Shown here: positions 17,056-24,576 of the stretch, one piece after another
Numbering within the stretch: position 1 is the first letter of the stretch
How the letters are laid out: each line of letters opens with the position of its first letter
Source: an uncultured Oscillospiraceae bacterium
GTDB lineage: Bacteria; Bacillota; Clostridia; Oscillospirales; Oscillospiraceae
Assembly (NCBI GenBank): GCA_904419145.1
Contig: CAJFQQ010000014.1
Span: forward strand, 1 to 46,216
Reading direction: 5' to 3'
Length of the DNA stretch: 46,216 nt
Made by a program: the position numbers and the translations under genes
Notes under the pieces: model-generated
Database searches by the model: none
Told to the model about the DNA's origin: nothing
Seen by the model: the letters and a program-made list of their open reading frames with translations, nothing else

Positions 17056-17433
17056 ATGGCTAGTGAGAAAGTTACTGCTATGATCGAGGAAATCAAGGCT
17101 CTGACCGTTCTGGAGCTGAGCGAGCTGGTTCACGCTCTGGAGGAGGAGTTCGGCGTGTCTGCCGCTGCTATGGCCGCTCCTGCCGCTGGTGGCGCTGCTG
17201 CCCCCGCCGCTGAGGAGAAGACCGACTTCGATGTTATTCTGGCTGGTTTTGACGCCGCTGCCAAGATCAAGGTCATCAAGGTCGTCCGCGAGATCACCGG
17301 CCTGGGCCTGGGCGAGGCCAAGGCTTTCGTGGAGAGCGCTCCCAAGGCTGTCAAGGAGGGTGCTTCCAAGGACGAGGCCGAGGAGCTGAAGAAGAAGCTG
17401 GAAGAGGCTGGCGCCAAGGTCGAGCTGAAGTAA
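17056..17433 (+). CDS. rplL: 50S ribosomal protein L7/L12
   Basis: Predicted 125 residues. N-terminal dimerisation domain, an alanine-rich hinge (about residues 34-52), and the C-terminal factor-binding domain with [20 protein letters not shown] and [21 protein letters not shown] precedes the start. Unlike the usual gene order, no rpoB follows: a strong terminator and a converging gene close the cluster. Confidence 0.98.
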   Translation: MASEKVTAMIEEIKALTVLELSELVHALEEEFGVSAAAMAAPAAGGAAAPAAEEKTDFDVILAGFDAAAKIKVIKVVREITGLGLGEAKAFVESAPKAVKEGASKDEAEELKKKLEEAGAKVELK

Positions 17434-17452
17434 GCTTTTTCCATTGCGACAC

Positions 17453-17493
17453 AAAAAGGATCCCCTGTCCCAACGGGACAGGGGATCCTTTTT
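17453..17493. terminator. Strong terminator after rplL
   Basis: A 14-bp perfect stem (17458-17471 with 17475-17488) around AAC is flanked by AAAAA and TTTTT, so it can work in both directions. Confidence 0.95.
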
Positions 17494-17516
17494 GCCTGCT
17501 GCGGCAACCTGCCGTT

Positions 17517-18782
17517 TCATCGCCAGCCGTCCAGCTGCCAGAGATCGGTGGTTTCCGCTCTGCCGCCCTCCGTGCTTTCGGTGGTAACCAGCAGCGCGTT
17601 GTCGGAGATCCAGGCAAAATCGGAAATCGAGGCGCTGCCGGGATGGTCCATGAGGGACGCAGCGTCGTCACTGAGATATCGTTCGGCCTCGGAGCACAGG
17701 TCAAACAGCAGCAGCTCACTATCTGGTCGTGAGAGATCCAGATTGTAGGAGATACCTGCCCACGCTCCGCTGGGCGAGAAATGGATGGTCCCATAAATGC
17801 CGGGAAAGTCCTGCACTGTAGTCACATCTTTGCCTTGGATTTGGACGATGGCTGTCCCGCAGGCGGCATCGTCGTAGTAGCCCAGGGCGGCGTAGCCCGC
17901 CGGGCTGGTGGCGCAAATACTGACGTTGGGTAGAGTAGGCATCTGGAGGGACATTTCCGCCCCGGTGGCCACATCTACAACCGAGTAGGCCGTCGGAGTG
18001 TCACCGGAGAGGTTCGCTACTAGAACCTCCGTCGGCCCGACAAATCCTTCCGGCACCCGGTAGACATGGGCGTCCGATGTGAGTTGTAGTTCTCTTCCTG
18101 ATGTGCCATCCAGCGCCCATAGGCAATCCCCATAGTCCTTGGGGGCGGAGCGATTGGAGCGGTATACCACATACCGCCCGTCGGGGCTCACCATGGGATT
18201 GCCGATCCAGAACAGGGGGTGGCAGGCGTCCGCGTCTTCCGCCAGCGCGGTATAATGCATCCCCTGGTAGAAATCCGAGGTCACTTTGCTGCCGGTGCCC
18301 TGCTCGGGGTCGATTTTCCAGATGCCTGCGTCGGTCCAGGCATAGAAGCGGCTGCCGGTGTTGGTGCCGGGGTCCTCCTGGGGGATGGCCAGCACGCCGT
18401 CTCCCGCAGCAACCCGATAGAACACCGCCTCCTGCCCCTCGCCGCGGACGTCCTCCATGGGGACGGAGAACATGTCCCACTCCACCGGCAGGACGGCACC
18501 GTCCTCTGTGAGGATGCGGAGGTTGGCCCGGCAGTTGATGAACTGCCGGGCCTGTTCCTCACCAGCGGCGCTGCCGGGGGCGGTTTGCTCCGAAAATTGC
18601 GCCAGATCTCCGTCGGACAGCAGGTCCATCACCAAGGCGCAGTCGTCCTCCAGAGGAAAGACCGCCACGGGACCGGAGGCGATTTGTGCTTCTGTCTGCG
18701 CCGGAGCAGACGCGGTCCCGGCACAGGCAGTGAGAGACAGCAGCAGAGCTGCGGAGAGCGCCAGCATAGAGTGATGCTTCAT
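17517..18782 (-). CDS. Lipoprotein with a WD40/TolB-like propeller pattern
   Basis: Predicted 421 residues. The start at 18782 follows AAGGAGGG. The N-terminus is a lipoprotein signal peptide: MKHHS, a hydrophobic stretch, and lipobox LTAC with the cysteine near residue 20. The mature part repeats segments such as GNPMVSPDGRYVVYRSNRS and GTIHFSPSGAWAGISYN, the S-P-D/S-G pattern of TolB-like beta-propellers. Probably a membrane-anchored outer-face protein; ligand unknown. It is divergent from the ECF sigma gene at 18985, so it could be its target, which is inference. Confidence 0.7.
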   Translation of the reverse strand: MKHHSMLALSAALLLSLTACAGTASAPAQTEAQIASGPVAVFPLEDDCALVMDLLSDGDLAQFSEQTAPGSAAGEEQARQFINCRANLRILTEDGAVLPVEWDMFSVPMEDVRGEGQEAVFYRVAAGDGVLAIPQEDPGTNTGSRFYAWTDAGIWKIDPEQGTGSKVTSDFYQGMHYTALAEDADACHPLFWIGNPMVSPDGRYVVYRSNRSAPKDYGDCLWALDGTSGRELQLTSDAHVYRVPEGFVGPTEVLVANLSGDTPTAYSVVDVATGAEMSLQMPTLPNVSICATSPAGYAALGYYDDAACGTAIVQIQGKDVTTVQDFPGIYGTIHFSPSGAWAGISYNLDLSRPDSELLLFDLCSEAERYLSDDAASLMDHPGSASISDFAWISDNALLVTTESTEGGRAETTDLWQLDGWR

Positions 18783-18984
18783 CGTGATTCCCTCCTTGGG
18801 CAGGGAAGCGAAGGTTTGTCTCCGCCGCAATCCCTGTGATAAAATTATCCAGCGGAACGATACCGCCTGCTTTTCTGCTTCTGAACCTTTTGACGTATCG
18901 GATAGAAAAAAGTTTCCGGCTTGTGGGATATTTTCCTCACCGCCCGGGTATTCCTGTTGAAAAGCTTTTCAAGGAGATCACGCC
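18783..18984. other. Divergent intergenic region between lipoprotein and ECF sigma genes
   Basis: About 200 bases that must hold promoters for both genes. I see no convincing sigma-A promoter. A GAACC and a downstream CGTATCGGATAG look like parts of an ECF promoter but their spacing is wrong. Confidence 0.4.
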
Positions 18985-19452
18985 ATGACTGACCAGCAAT
19001 TTACCGCAGCCGCCGAAGCCTATACGGATATGGTCTACCGCATCGCCCTCAACTGGTTCCGGAACGTCCCCGACGCTGAGGACGTGACCCAGAACACCAT
19101 GCTGCGGCTGTGCCGCACAGACACGGCCTTTGCGGACGAGGAACACCTGCGCTACTGGCTGGTGCGGGTGGCGGTGAACGAGTGCAAACGCCTGTCCAAG
19201 AGCTTCTGGCGTACCCGGACGGTGCCCCTGGAGAGCTGCCCGGAGCCGGCTTTCTCCGACGAGGGCCGCCGGGAGGTGTATCGGGAGGTCATGGCCCTGC
19301 CCGGAAAGTACCGGGTGCCCCTCTACCTGTACTACTATGAGGGCTACCCGGTGAAGGACATCGCCGCGCTGCTGGGGATGAAGCCATCCACCGTGCAGAC
19401 CCGGCTGGCCCGGGGGCGGGAACAGCTGAAAACCATCTTGACGGAGGTATGA
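18985..19452 (+). CDS. ECF-type RNA polymerase sigma factor
   Basis: Predicted 155 residues with only regions 2 and 4, as in ECF sigma factors. Region 2 includes DMVYRIALNWFRNVPDAEDVTQNT; region 4 includes GYPVKDIAALLGMKPSTVQTRLARG, a clear helix-turn-helix for the -35 element. AAGGAG precedes the start. The next gene, three bases downstream, encodes a membrane protein of the anti-sigma type, which is the usual arrangement. Confidence 0.92.
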   Translation: MTDQQFTAAAEAYTDMVYRIALNWFRNVPDAEDVTQNTMLRLCRTDTAFADEEHLRYWLVRVAVNECKRLSKSFWRTRTVPLESCPEPAFSDEGRREVYREVMALPGKYRVPLYLYYYEGYPVKDIAALLGMKPSTVQTRLARGREQLKTILTEV

Positions 19453-19455
19453 GCC

Positions 19456-20502
19456 ATGAAAAACAGATACCAGGAGATGTTTGACGAGGTGCGCGCCTCC
19501 GACACACTGCAACAGGAGGTACTGCGCATGCAAAATCAGGAGAATGGAAGAAGAACCAGACGCCGCCTGCCTGTGGCGGGGCTGGCAGCCGCCGTGCTGG
19601 CGGTGGTGCTGGTGGCGGGGACCGCCTTGGCGGTGGCCAGCCCCAGCCTGCGGGACTGGTTTGCCTGGGAGTGGGCGGAGCGCACCGGCGGGAACATCAG
19701 CGAGAACCAGGCCCTCCTCATCGACAGCCTCACCCAGAAGGTGGAGGAGAGCCAAGCCGTGGGGGATGTCACCGTCACGGTGGACAGCCTCACCGTGGGC
19801 GGCGATGTCCTGTGGGCCCTGGTGGATGTGGAGGGGCTGGACTTTAACGCGGACGCGTTGTATTCCTTTGACCAGACGGACATTGAAATCCTACCGGACC
19901 CTAGCGGGGGAGCACCGGGCGTCATGGCGTACAGCATTGGGAGCATTGGCCTGACAGAGGATGGCGCTGTACGGATGCTGCTGGAATTTAGCTGTAACTT
20001 TCGTAATAATGTGCAGCTGGAACGTGGGGGCTATACCTTGCATCTCTCCATGCAGGATCTCACTTTGGTTCGTGTAAAGAGAGAGGACAAAATCATTTAT
20101 GATGGGATTTGGACATTTTCTATCCCCTTGACCGTAGAGAGTTTCTCCACAGTCATTACCATCGACAACGTGGTGCTGCACGATCGGACAGAGCCAGACA
20201 TCCGGCACGGGGAGAACGGCGAGGTGGAGTATGACGGCGTGCTGGAGAAGGATGTCACGTTGACAGACATCCAGCTCAGTTCCACCGGGCTGTCTTTCCT
20301 AGCCGATAGCAGTGTCACCCTTACGGTGGAGGCGATCCTCTCGGATGGCACGGAGGTGCTGTCCAGCAGCGGCGGCGGTGTTACCCTGGAGGACGGCAGC
20401 ATGTACTGCACCAACCAGTGGCCGGTGCCTCTGGATGTGGAGGACATTGTGGCCCTGCGCATCGGCGGGACGGAGATCCCAGTACCCCAGGCCAGCGAGT
20501 AA
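19456..20502 (+). CDS. DUF4179 membrane protein, probable anti-sigma factor
   Basis: Predicted 348 residues. A short cytosolic N-terminus (about 36 residues, including MFDEVRASDTLQQEVLRMQ) should bind the sigma factor. One membrane span follows (about residues 37-60), then SPSLRDWFAWEW and a large extracytoplasmic domain as in DUF4179 proteins. The gene starts three bases after the ECF sigma stop codon, so the two are co-translated. The inducing signal is not evident. Ends at a terminator shared with the converging DUF554 gene. Confidence 0.82.
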   Translation: MKNRYQEMFDEVRASDTLQQEVLRMQNQENGRRTRRRLPVAGLAAAVLAVVLVAGTALAVASPSLRDWFAWEWAERTGGNISENQALLIDSLTQKVEESQAVGDVTVTVDSLTVGGDVLWALVDVEGLDFNADALYSFDQTDIEILPDPSGGAPGVMAYSIGSIGLTEDGAVRMLLEFSCNFRNNVQLERGGYTLHLSMQDLTLVRVKREDKIIYDGIWTFSIPLTVESFSTVITIDNVVLHDRTEPDIRHGENGEVEYDGVLEKDVTLTDIQLSSTGLSFLADSSVTLTVEAILSDGTEVLSSSGGGVTLEDGSMYCTNQWPVPLDVEDIVALRIGGTEIPVPQASE

Positions 20503-20510
20503 CAAACAGG

Positions 20511-20539
20511 AAAGCGCCTGCCAAGCGGCAGGCGCTTTT
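20511..20539. terminator. Bidirectional terminator
   Basis: AAAGCGCCTGCC (20511-20522) pairs with GGCAGGCGCTTT (20527-20538) around AAGC, followed by T on the plus strand. Confidence 0.85.
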
Positions 20540-20551
20540 CGATTTCTGGAT

Positions 20552-21247
20552 TCAGAAAAACTGGTAGAGCAGGATGGGGAGGAAGATGGCGGGGATGTAG
20601 TTCATCAGCTTCAGCTTCTTGATGCCCAGCAGGTCCAGGCTCAGCCCCAGCAGCAGGAGGGAGCCAACGGTGTTCATCTCCGCGATGACCCCCTCGGTGA
20701 GATAGGGGCCCACCACCGAGGCGAGCAGGGTGATGCCGCCCTGATAGAGGAACAGAGGCACCGCTGAAAACAGTACCCCAAGCCCCAGGGTGGAGGCAAA
20801 GATACAGGCGCTGATGGTGTCCATGACGGATTTCGCCAGGAGGGTGGCATGGTCGTTGCGCAGCCCGGCGTCCAGACTGCCCAGGATAGCCATGGTTCCC
20901 ACGCAGAAGAGCAGCGTGGCGGAGAGAAACCCCTGGACGAAGCTGCCCTCGCCGCTACCGCCGAACCGGCCTTCCAGCTTCTGGCCGATACGGGTGATCT
21001 TCCCATCCAGGTCCAGCAGCTCGCCGATCACCGCACCCAGGACCATGGACAGCACGGTCACCAGGGTCTTGCTGCCGTCCAGCAGACTGCTGGCGGCGAT
21101 ATAGATGGTGCACAGGCCGATGCCCTGCATGATCCGCTCGCTGTAGCGGGTGGGGATGCCCCTGTGGAGCAGCTTGTGGATCACCAGGCCGATGAGACCG
21201 CCGCCCAGAACGCCGACGGTATTGACGATGGTTCCGAACAGGATCAT
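20552..21247 (-). CDS. DUF554 membrane protein
   Basis: Predicted 231 residues, about seven membrane spans, with the DUF554 (YdfK/YqgA-like) pattern: GTIVNTVGVLGGGLIGL at the N-terminus, MQGIGLCTIYIAASSLLDG, and a conserved mid-section KSVMDTISACIFASTLG. Function of the family is unknown. Its start codon overlaps the stop of tcdA by four bases (21244-21247), so the two are translationally coupled. Confidence 0.87.
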   Translation of the reverse strand: MILFGTIVNTVGVLGGGLIGLVIHKLLHRGIPTRYSERIMQGIGLCTIYIAASSLLDGSKTLVTVLSMVLGAVIGELLDLDGKITRIGQKLEGRFGGSGEGSFVQGFLSATLLFCVGTMAILGSLDAGLRNDHATLLAKSVMDTISACIFASTLGLGVLFSAVPLFLYQGGITLLASVVGPYLTEGVIAEMNTVGSLLLLGLSLDLLGIKKLKLMNYIPAIFLPILLYQFF

Positions 21248-21981
21248 AGCGTTTCCTCCCTGGCGGTCCGCTCCGCCTGGATCAGGTCCAGCACCACGGC
21301 GCCCCCCAGCATCAGCCCCGCCACCGGCGGCACCCAGGGGACACTTCCCGGCACGCTGCGCCGGCCGGGAGGCGGCACCTCCAATGGGGCGCAGGGGACA
21401 GGCTCCTCGGGGCTGTAGACGACTTTCAGATGGCGGATACCCAGCTTTCCCAGCTCCCGCCGCATGACCCGGGCCAAGGGACAGCCCTTGGTCTTGGCAA
21501 GGTCCGTCACCTCCAGCAGGGAGGGATCCAGTTTGTTCCCCGTGCCCAGGGCTGAGATCACCGGAATGTCCCGCTCCAGGGCGGTACGGAGCAGGTCCAC
21601 CTTGCAGGACACCAGGTCGATGGCGTCCACCAGATAGTCATACGAGGCAGAAAAGAATTCCTCCCGATGGTCCGCCTCGTAACGGCCCACAACGGGGTGG
21701 ACGGTGCAGTCCGGGTTGATGTCCCGCACCCGCTCCGCCAGCACCTCCGCCTTGGGGCGGCCAATGGTGGAGTGGAGGGCGCCCAGCTGGCGGTTGATGT
21801 TGCTCTCGCCGTAGGCGTCCTGGTCGATGATCGTCAGCTCCCCCACGCCGGAGCGGGCCAGGGCCTCCACTGCCCAGCTCCCAACGCCCCCCAGTCCCAC
21901 CACGCATACGTGGCTGGCGGCGAGCTTTCCCAGGGCGGCGGCGCCCAGGAGCATCTCATTGCGCAAAAAGGTTTCACTCAT
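21244..21981 (-). CDS. tcdA: tRNA threonylcarbamoyladenosine dehydratase
   Basis: Predicted 245-residue ThiF/E1-like protein. VCVVGLGGVGSWAVEALARSG is the ATP-binding glycine motif, GESNINRQ the ThiF signature, and DAIDLVSCKVDLL the nucleotide site. TcdA cyclises threonylcarbamoyladenosine at tRNA position 37. The C-terminus is a hydrophobic segment with VPWVPPVAGLMLGGAVVLDL. AGGGAG lies before the start. A terminator separates it from the isomerase gene upstream. Confidence 0.9.
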   Translation of the reverse strand: MSETFLRNEMLLGAAALGKLAASHVCVVGLGGVGSWAVEALARSGVGELTIIDQDAYGESNINRQLGALHSTIGRPKAEVLAERVRDINPDCTVHPVVGRYEADHREEFFSASYDYLVDAIDLVSCKVDLLRTALERDIPVISALGTGNKLDPSLLEVTDLAKTKGCPLARVMRRELGKLGIRHLKVVYSPEEPVPCAPLEVPPPGRRSVPGSVPWVPPVAGLMLGGAVVLDLIQAERTAREETL

Positions 21982-21996
21982 GTCAATATTCTCCCT

Positions 21997-22032
21997 AAAA
22001 AACCGGCCCCGCAGACTGCGGAGCCGGTTTTC
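21997..22032 (-). terminator. Terminator of the peptidyl-prolyl isomerase gene
   Basis: Minus-strand hairpin AAACCGGCTCCGC with GCGGGGCCGGTTT followed by a T-run (A-run on plus at 21997-22002). Confidence 0.9.
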
Positions 22033-22048
22033 TCATGCGGCTGGTTTG

Positions 22049-23518
22049 TCAGGAAACGTAGCTGGCGCCGTCCTGGAGCTCTGCCGTGCCAACGGTGGAC
22101 AGCAGGTCGGTCTCCCACGCGCTGTAGTCAGCGGACCGCAGTGCATCCCGCACGGTCTCCTCCCAGGCGATCAGGTCGCCCTGGCCCACATAGTACATGA
22201 TGTGGGCGCCGGTGTAGGAGGAACCGCTGTTGTAGACGATGCCGGTGTCGCCGGCTTTGCGGCTGTCATCAAAGCACCAATCGTTGAAGCTGGTGACCAT
22301 CTGGCCGGGGAGCACATCCTCATAGAGGCCGCCGTTGGTGTTGGAGCCGGCGTCCTGAGAGTACTCGTTGGCCAGCTGGGCGAAGCCGTCCTCGGTGCCG
22401 TCCCAGGTGTCCAGGATCTCCTGGGCCTTGGCCTCCAGGTTCTCCTGGGTGGCCTCCACACCCTCGTCCAGATTGGCGTCTGTCACCAGGATGTGACGGA
22501 CGTTCACGCTGTGGTGCTCATCCCGGTAGCGGCCGTTGAACTGGACAATGTAAATCCGGCCGTTGTCCTCGTCCTCAATCATGTGGATCTCGCCGTCCTC
22601 ACGGCCATCTTCGAAGCACCACTCCACATAGCTGGCGGTATTGTAAGAGCCGCCCACAGTGTTGTAGTAGGAAGCTTTCTCCTCATCCTCCACGCGGGTC
22701 TCCATATCCTCGCCGTTCTCCCAGGCAGTCAAGAGCTCCTGAGCCAGAGCCTGTCCATCCTCCCAGGCGGCAGTGGTCTCCTCCTCAGTGGCCTCGATGG
22801 TGTTGCCATCCTCATCGGTCTGGGTCTCTGGACTGGCATCAATAGAAATATAGGCGTAATCCACCAAATCGTAATCATTGGGGTTGGCCTCATATTCGGC
22901 CTGGATGTCCTCATCAGAATACTCCAGGCTGTCTTGATAGGACTGAGCAAAGAGGTTGGCAGTGGTGCCGCGACGCAGGTTTGACTCGTAGACGGACCGG
23001 GTTACCAGGTTGCCATATACCTGTTTGATATAGGCGCTGTAGCTCTGTCCCACAGCGCTGGCCTCCGCCTTGAGGGAATCAATCTGGGACTGGATGGACG
23101 CCTCGCCCTCCTCGTCCAGGGTGAAGCCCTCCTCCTCGGCCCGGGCCAAAGCGGCCTGGATAAACCGCATTTGTTCCAGCGTTTGTTCCTGAATCTGGTC
23201 TGCAGACACCAGCATATCTGCATAGCTTCCGTACTGCAGAGTGTAGTAGCGGCGAACGGTATTATAGTAGTAGCTGTAGTCGGCGGCGGAGTAATTCTCC
23301 CCGTCGATGGTGACAGCGGTGGCATTGCGCTGAAGGACACCGCTGTTATAGATCACCAGGAAAGCAGCCACCAATACAAAGACAACCCCGATGGAACCGT
23401 AGAGGATATTGCTCTTGCGCTCCTTGGCCTTCCGCTCTGCCTCCCGGGCCGCCTTGGGGTCGGTGCCACCGCTGGCGACAAACTCTTGGCGCTTTTTGCG
23501 CTCTCTGGATGCACTCAT
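22049..23518 (-). CDS. Membrane-anchored peptidyl-prolyl isomerase, SurA/PrsA type
   Basis: Predicted 489 residues. ATG at 23518 chosen with GGAAAGGA about ten bases upstream; an in-frame TTG lies nine bases further out. A lysine-rich cytosolic head is followed by one membrane span (about residues 40-60). The SurA-like N-terminal helices start near SAADYSYYYNTV, then a parvulin domain from VNVRHILVTD to GGLYEDVLPGQMV. The middle is very acidic. It should help fold exported proteins outside the cell. No lipobox is seen, unlike PrsA. Confidence 0.85.
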   Translation of the reverse strand: MSASRERKKRQEFVASGGTDPKAAREAERKAKERKSNILYGSIGVVFVLVAAFLVIYNSGVLQRNATAVTIDGENYSAADYSYYYNTVRRYYTLQYGSYADMLVSADQIQEQTLEQMRFIQAALARAEEEGFTLDEEGEASIQSQIDSLKAEASAVGQSYSAYIKQVYGNLVTRSVYESNLRRGTTANLFAQSYQDSLEYSDEDIQAEYEANPNDYDLVDYAYISIDASPETQTDEDGNTIEATEEETTAAWEDGQALAQELLTAWENGEDMETRVEDEEKASYYNTVGGSYNTASYVEWCFEDGREDGEIHMIEDEDNGRIYIVQFNGRYRDEHHSVNVRHILVTDANLDEGVEATQENLEAKAQEILDTWDGTEDGFAQLANEYSQDAGSNTNGGLYEDVLPGQMVTSFNDWCFDDSRKAGDTGIVYNSGSSYTGAHIMYYVGQGDLIAWEETVRDALRSADYSAWETDLLSTVGTAELQDGASYVS

Positions 23519-23583
23519 CTTTTTCAAATCCTTTCCACTGAACGATCTGCCATTTTAGAGCCGAGGCTCCAAAACACCACAAC

Positions 23584-23612
23584 AGTATACCGTAAAAACC
23601 ATAAAACTGCAA
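23584..23612 (-). promoter_or_regulatory. Promoter of the peptidyl-prolyl isomerase gene
   Basis: Minus strand TTGCAG (23607-23612), 17-bp spacer, TATACT (23584-23589). Confidence 0.75.
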
Positions 23613-23674
23613 GAAAAACCTTCTGAAAAAAGTGTAAATATTTTGCGGTGGTACTTCCATCCGATTTGGGCGAA

Positions 23675-23712
23675 AAAAGAGCCGCAAGTGGTGTTTAAAC
23701 GCCTCTTGCGAC
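23675..23712 (-). terminator. Minus-strand terminator left of the 6S RNA locus
   Basis: GTCGCAAGAGG and CCACTTGCGGC form an imperfect stem around a GTTTAAAC palindrome, followed on the minus strand by TCTTTTTT. It could end transcripts from the DUF1292 gene. Confidence 0.65.
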
Positions 23713-23728
23713 AGCCCAGTATATAGAA

Positions 23729-23950
23729 ACTCCCGCGTTGGCCGTGCGTACCTCGTTATAACCTGCACACGATGCACAGGTGGGTTGCCTCCAACCCGCT
23801 TTACTGCTTCCAACTTCCAGCCCGCCGCGAAGGCGACCGGGAGGCCTGCAAACCACGGATTGATCCGGCATCCCTTATAACGAAATGTGGGTTAAAAAAA
23901 GGCACGTCACGAACCACGCAGGAGTTCACTGACTAGTATGGGAACTTTTT
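23729..23950 (+). ncRNA. ssrS: Probable 6S RNA
   Basis: A -10 element TATATA (23720-23725) lies just upstream and the RNA would start near 23729. Its 5' end ACTCC-GCGT-GG pairs with CC-ACGC-GGAGT at 23914-23925, and GTGC pairs with GCAC inside, giving the long closing stem of 6S RNA. An inner stem CGTTATAA (23753-23760) with TTATAACG (23875-23882) bounds the middle, which holds a GGGTTG-CAACCC hairpin and a GC-rich hairpin. AGTTC and GAACT followed by TTTTT (23923-23950) form a terminator. 6S RNA mimics an open promoter and binds sigma-A polymerase. Assigned by architecture and a remembered TCGTTATAACC motif, not by covariance search. Confidence 0.6.
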
Positions 23951-23988
23951 CACGAGAATATCGTCAGAAGAAGGGTAAGGGAAAAATT

Positions 23989-24285
23989 TTACTCCCCGTC
24001 TTCCTCGTCGTCCTGAAACAGCTCCTCCATAAATCGGTCATAGACTTCATTCAGTTCCTCGTCGGAATCGAGGGTAGAGAGGATTTCCTCGCCGTTTTCC
24101 TCCAGGGATTTCAAAATGATGAGGCCGTAATCATCGCTGTCCTCATCGGCCCCCTCTTCCACAGCTGGAAAGAAGGCAAGATATGTCTGGCCTTTATACT
24201 CTAAAGTGTCCAGATATTCCAGCTCCATTTCGTTGCCATCTTCGTCGGTAACGGTGATAAAATCAGGGCCAAAGCTCTCGCTCAT
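23989..24285 (-). CDS. DUF1292 small acidic protein
   Basis: Predicted 98 residues, strongly acidic, ending LFQDDEEDGE. The pattern FITVTDEDGNEMELEYLDTLEYKG followed by YLAFFPA and DDYGLIIL is the DUF1292 (YrzB-like) family common in firmicutes, often near RuvX-YqgF genes but here apart from it. Function is not established. AAGGAGA lies before the start; a promoter is at 24336-24364. Confidence 0.88.
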   Translation of the reverse strand: MSESFGPDFITVTDEDGNEMELEYLDTLEYKGQTYLAFFPAVEEGADEDSDDYGLIILKSLEENGEEILSTLDSDEELNEVYDRFMEELFQDDEEDGE

Positions 24286-24335
24286 ACGCAGACTTCTCCT
24301 TGTTGGGGCATGTTGCTCATTTTGGTTGTGGGGCT

Positions 24336-24364
24336 ATTATATCTCGATTTTGGAGAAAATGCAA
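24336..24364 (-). promoter_or_regulatory. Promoter of the DUF1292 gene
   Basis: Minus strand TTGCAT (24359-24364), 17-bp spacer, TATAAT (24336-24341). Confidence 0.75.
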
Positions 24365-24466
24365 GAGAGGGATGCGGATAAAAATTTGCGGCGGACAAAA
24401 AGTACAATCGGTGGGGGGGAATTTTCACTGGCGGTTGAAAATCTGGTGGTGAGGGGAATTTTCCCC

Positions 24467-24495
24467 TTTTCATCAGGGGTAACTTGTGGTACAAT
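24467..24495 (+). promoter_or_regulatory. Promoter of the penicillin-binding protein gene
   Basis: TTTTCA (24467-24472), 17-bp spacer, TACAAT (24490-24495). The -35 is weak. Confidence 0.55.
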
Positions 24496-24576
24496 ACCCC
24501 TATTGCCGGAGCGTGTCACACTGCCCTTTGGCAGCGCGTGTGTTTTGGAGAATTCATGAAAAGGAGGTTTGCCGTA

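Larger units (their letters stand above)
23519..23988. other. Intergenic region with isomerase promoter, terminator and probable 6S RNA
   Basis: 470 bases with no protein gene: the isomerase promoter (23584-23612, minus), a minus-strand terminator (23679-23712), and the structured RNA gene at 23729-23950. Confidence 0.7.
24286..24576. other. Divergent region between DUF1292 and the penicillin-binding protein gene
   Basis: 290 bases: the DUF1292 promoter (minus), a short hairpin ATTTTCA-TGAAAAT near 24421-24442, another GGGGA-TCCCC near 24453-24466, and the plus-strand promoter at 24467-24495. No gene seen. Confidence 0.6.

Noticed and set aside
18860-18920. ECF-type autoregulatory promoter before the sigma gene at 18985
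   Set aside because: GAACC and CGTATC are present but only six bases apart; spacing should be about 16.
23675-23950. Structured RNA on the minus strand instead of plus
   Set aside because: The minus strand has a terminator but no convincing promoter at the right distance, while the plus strand has a -10 at the stem edge and a T-run after the 3' hairpin.
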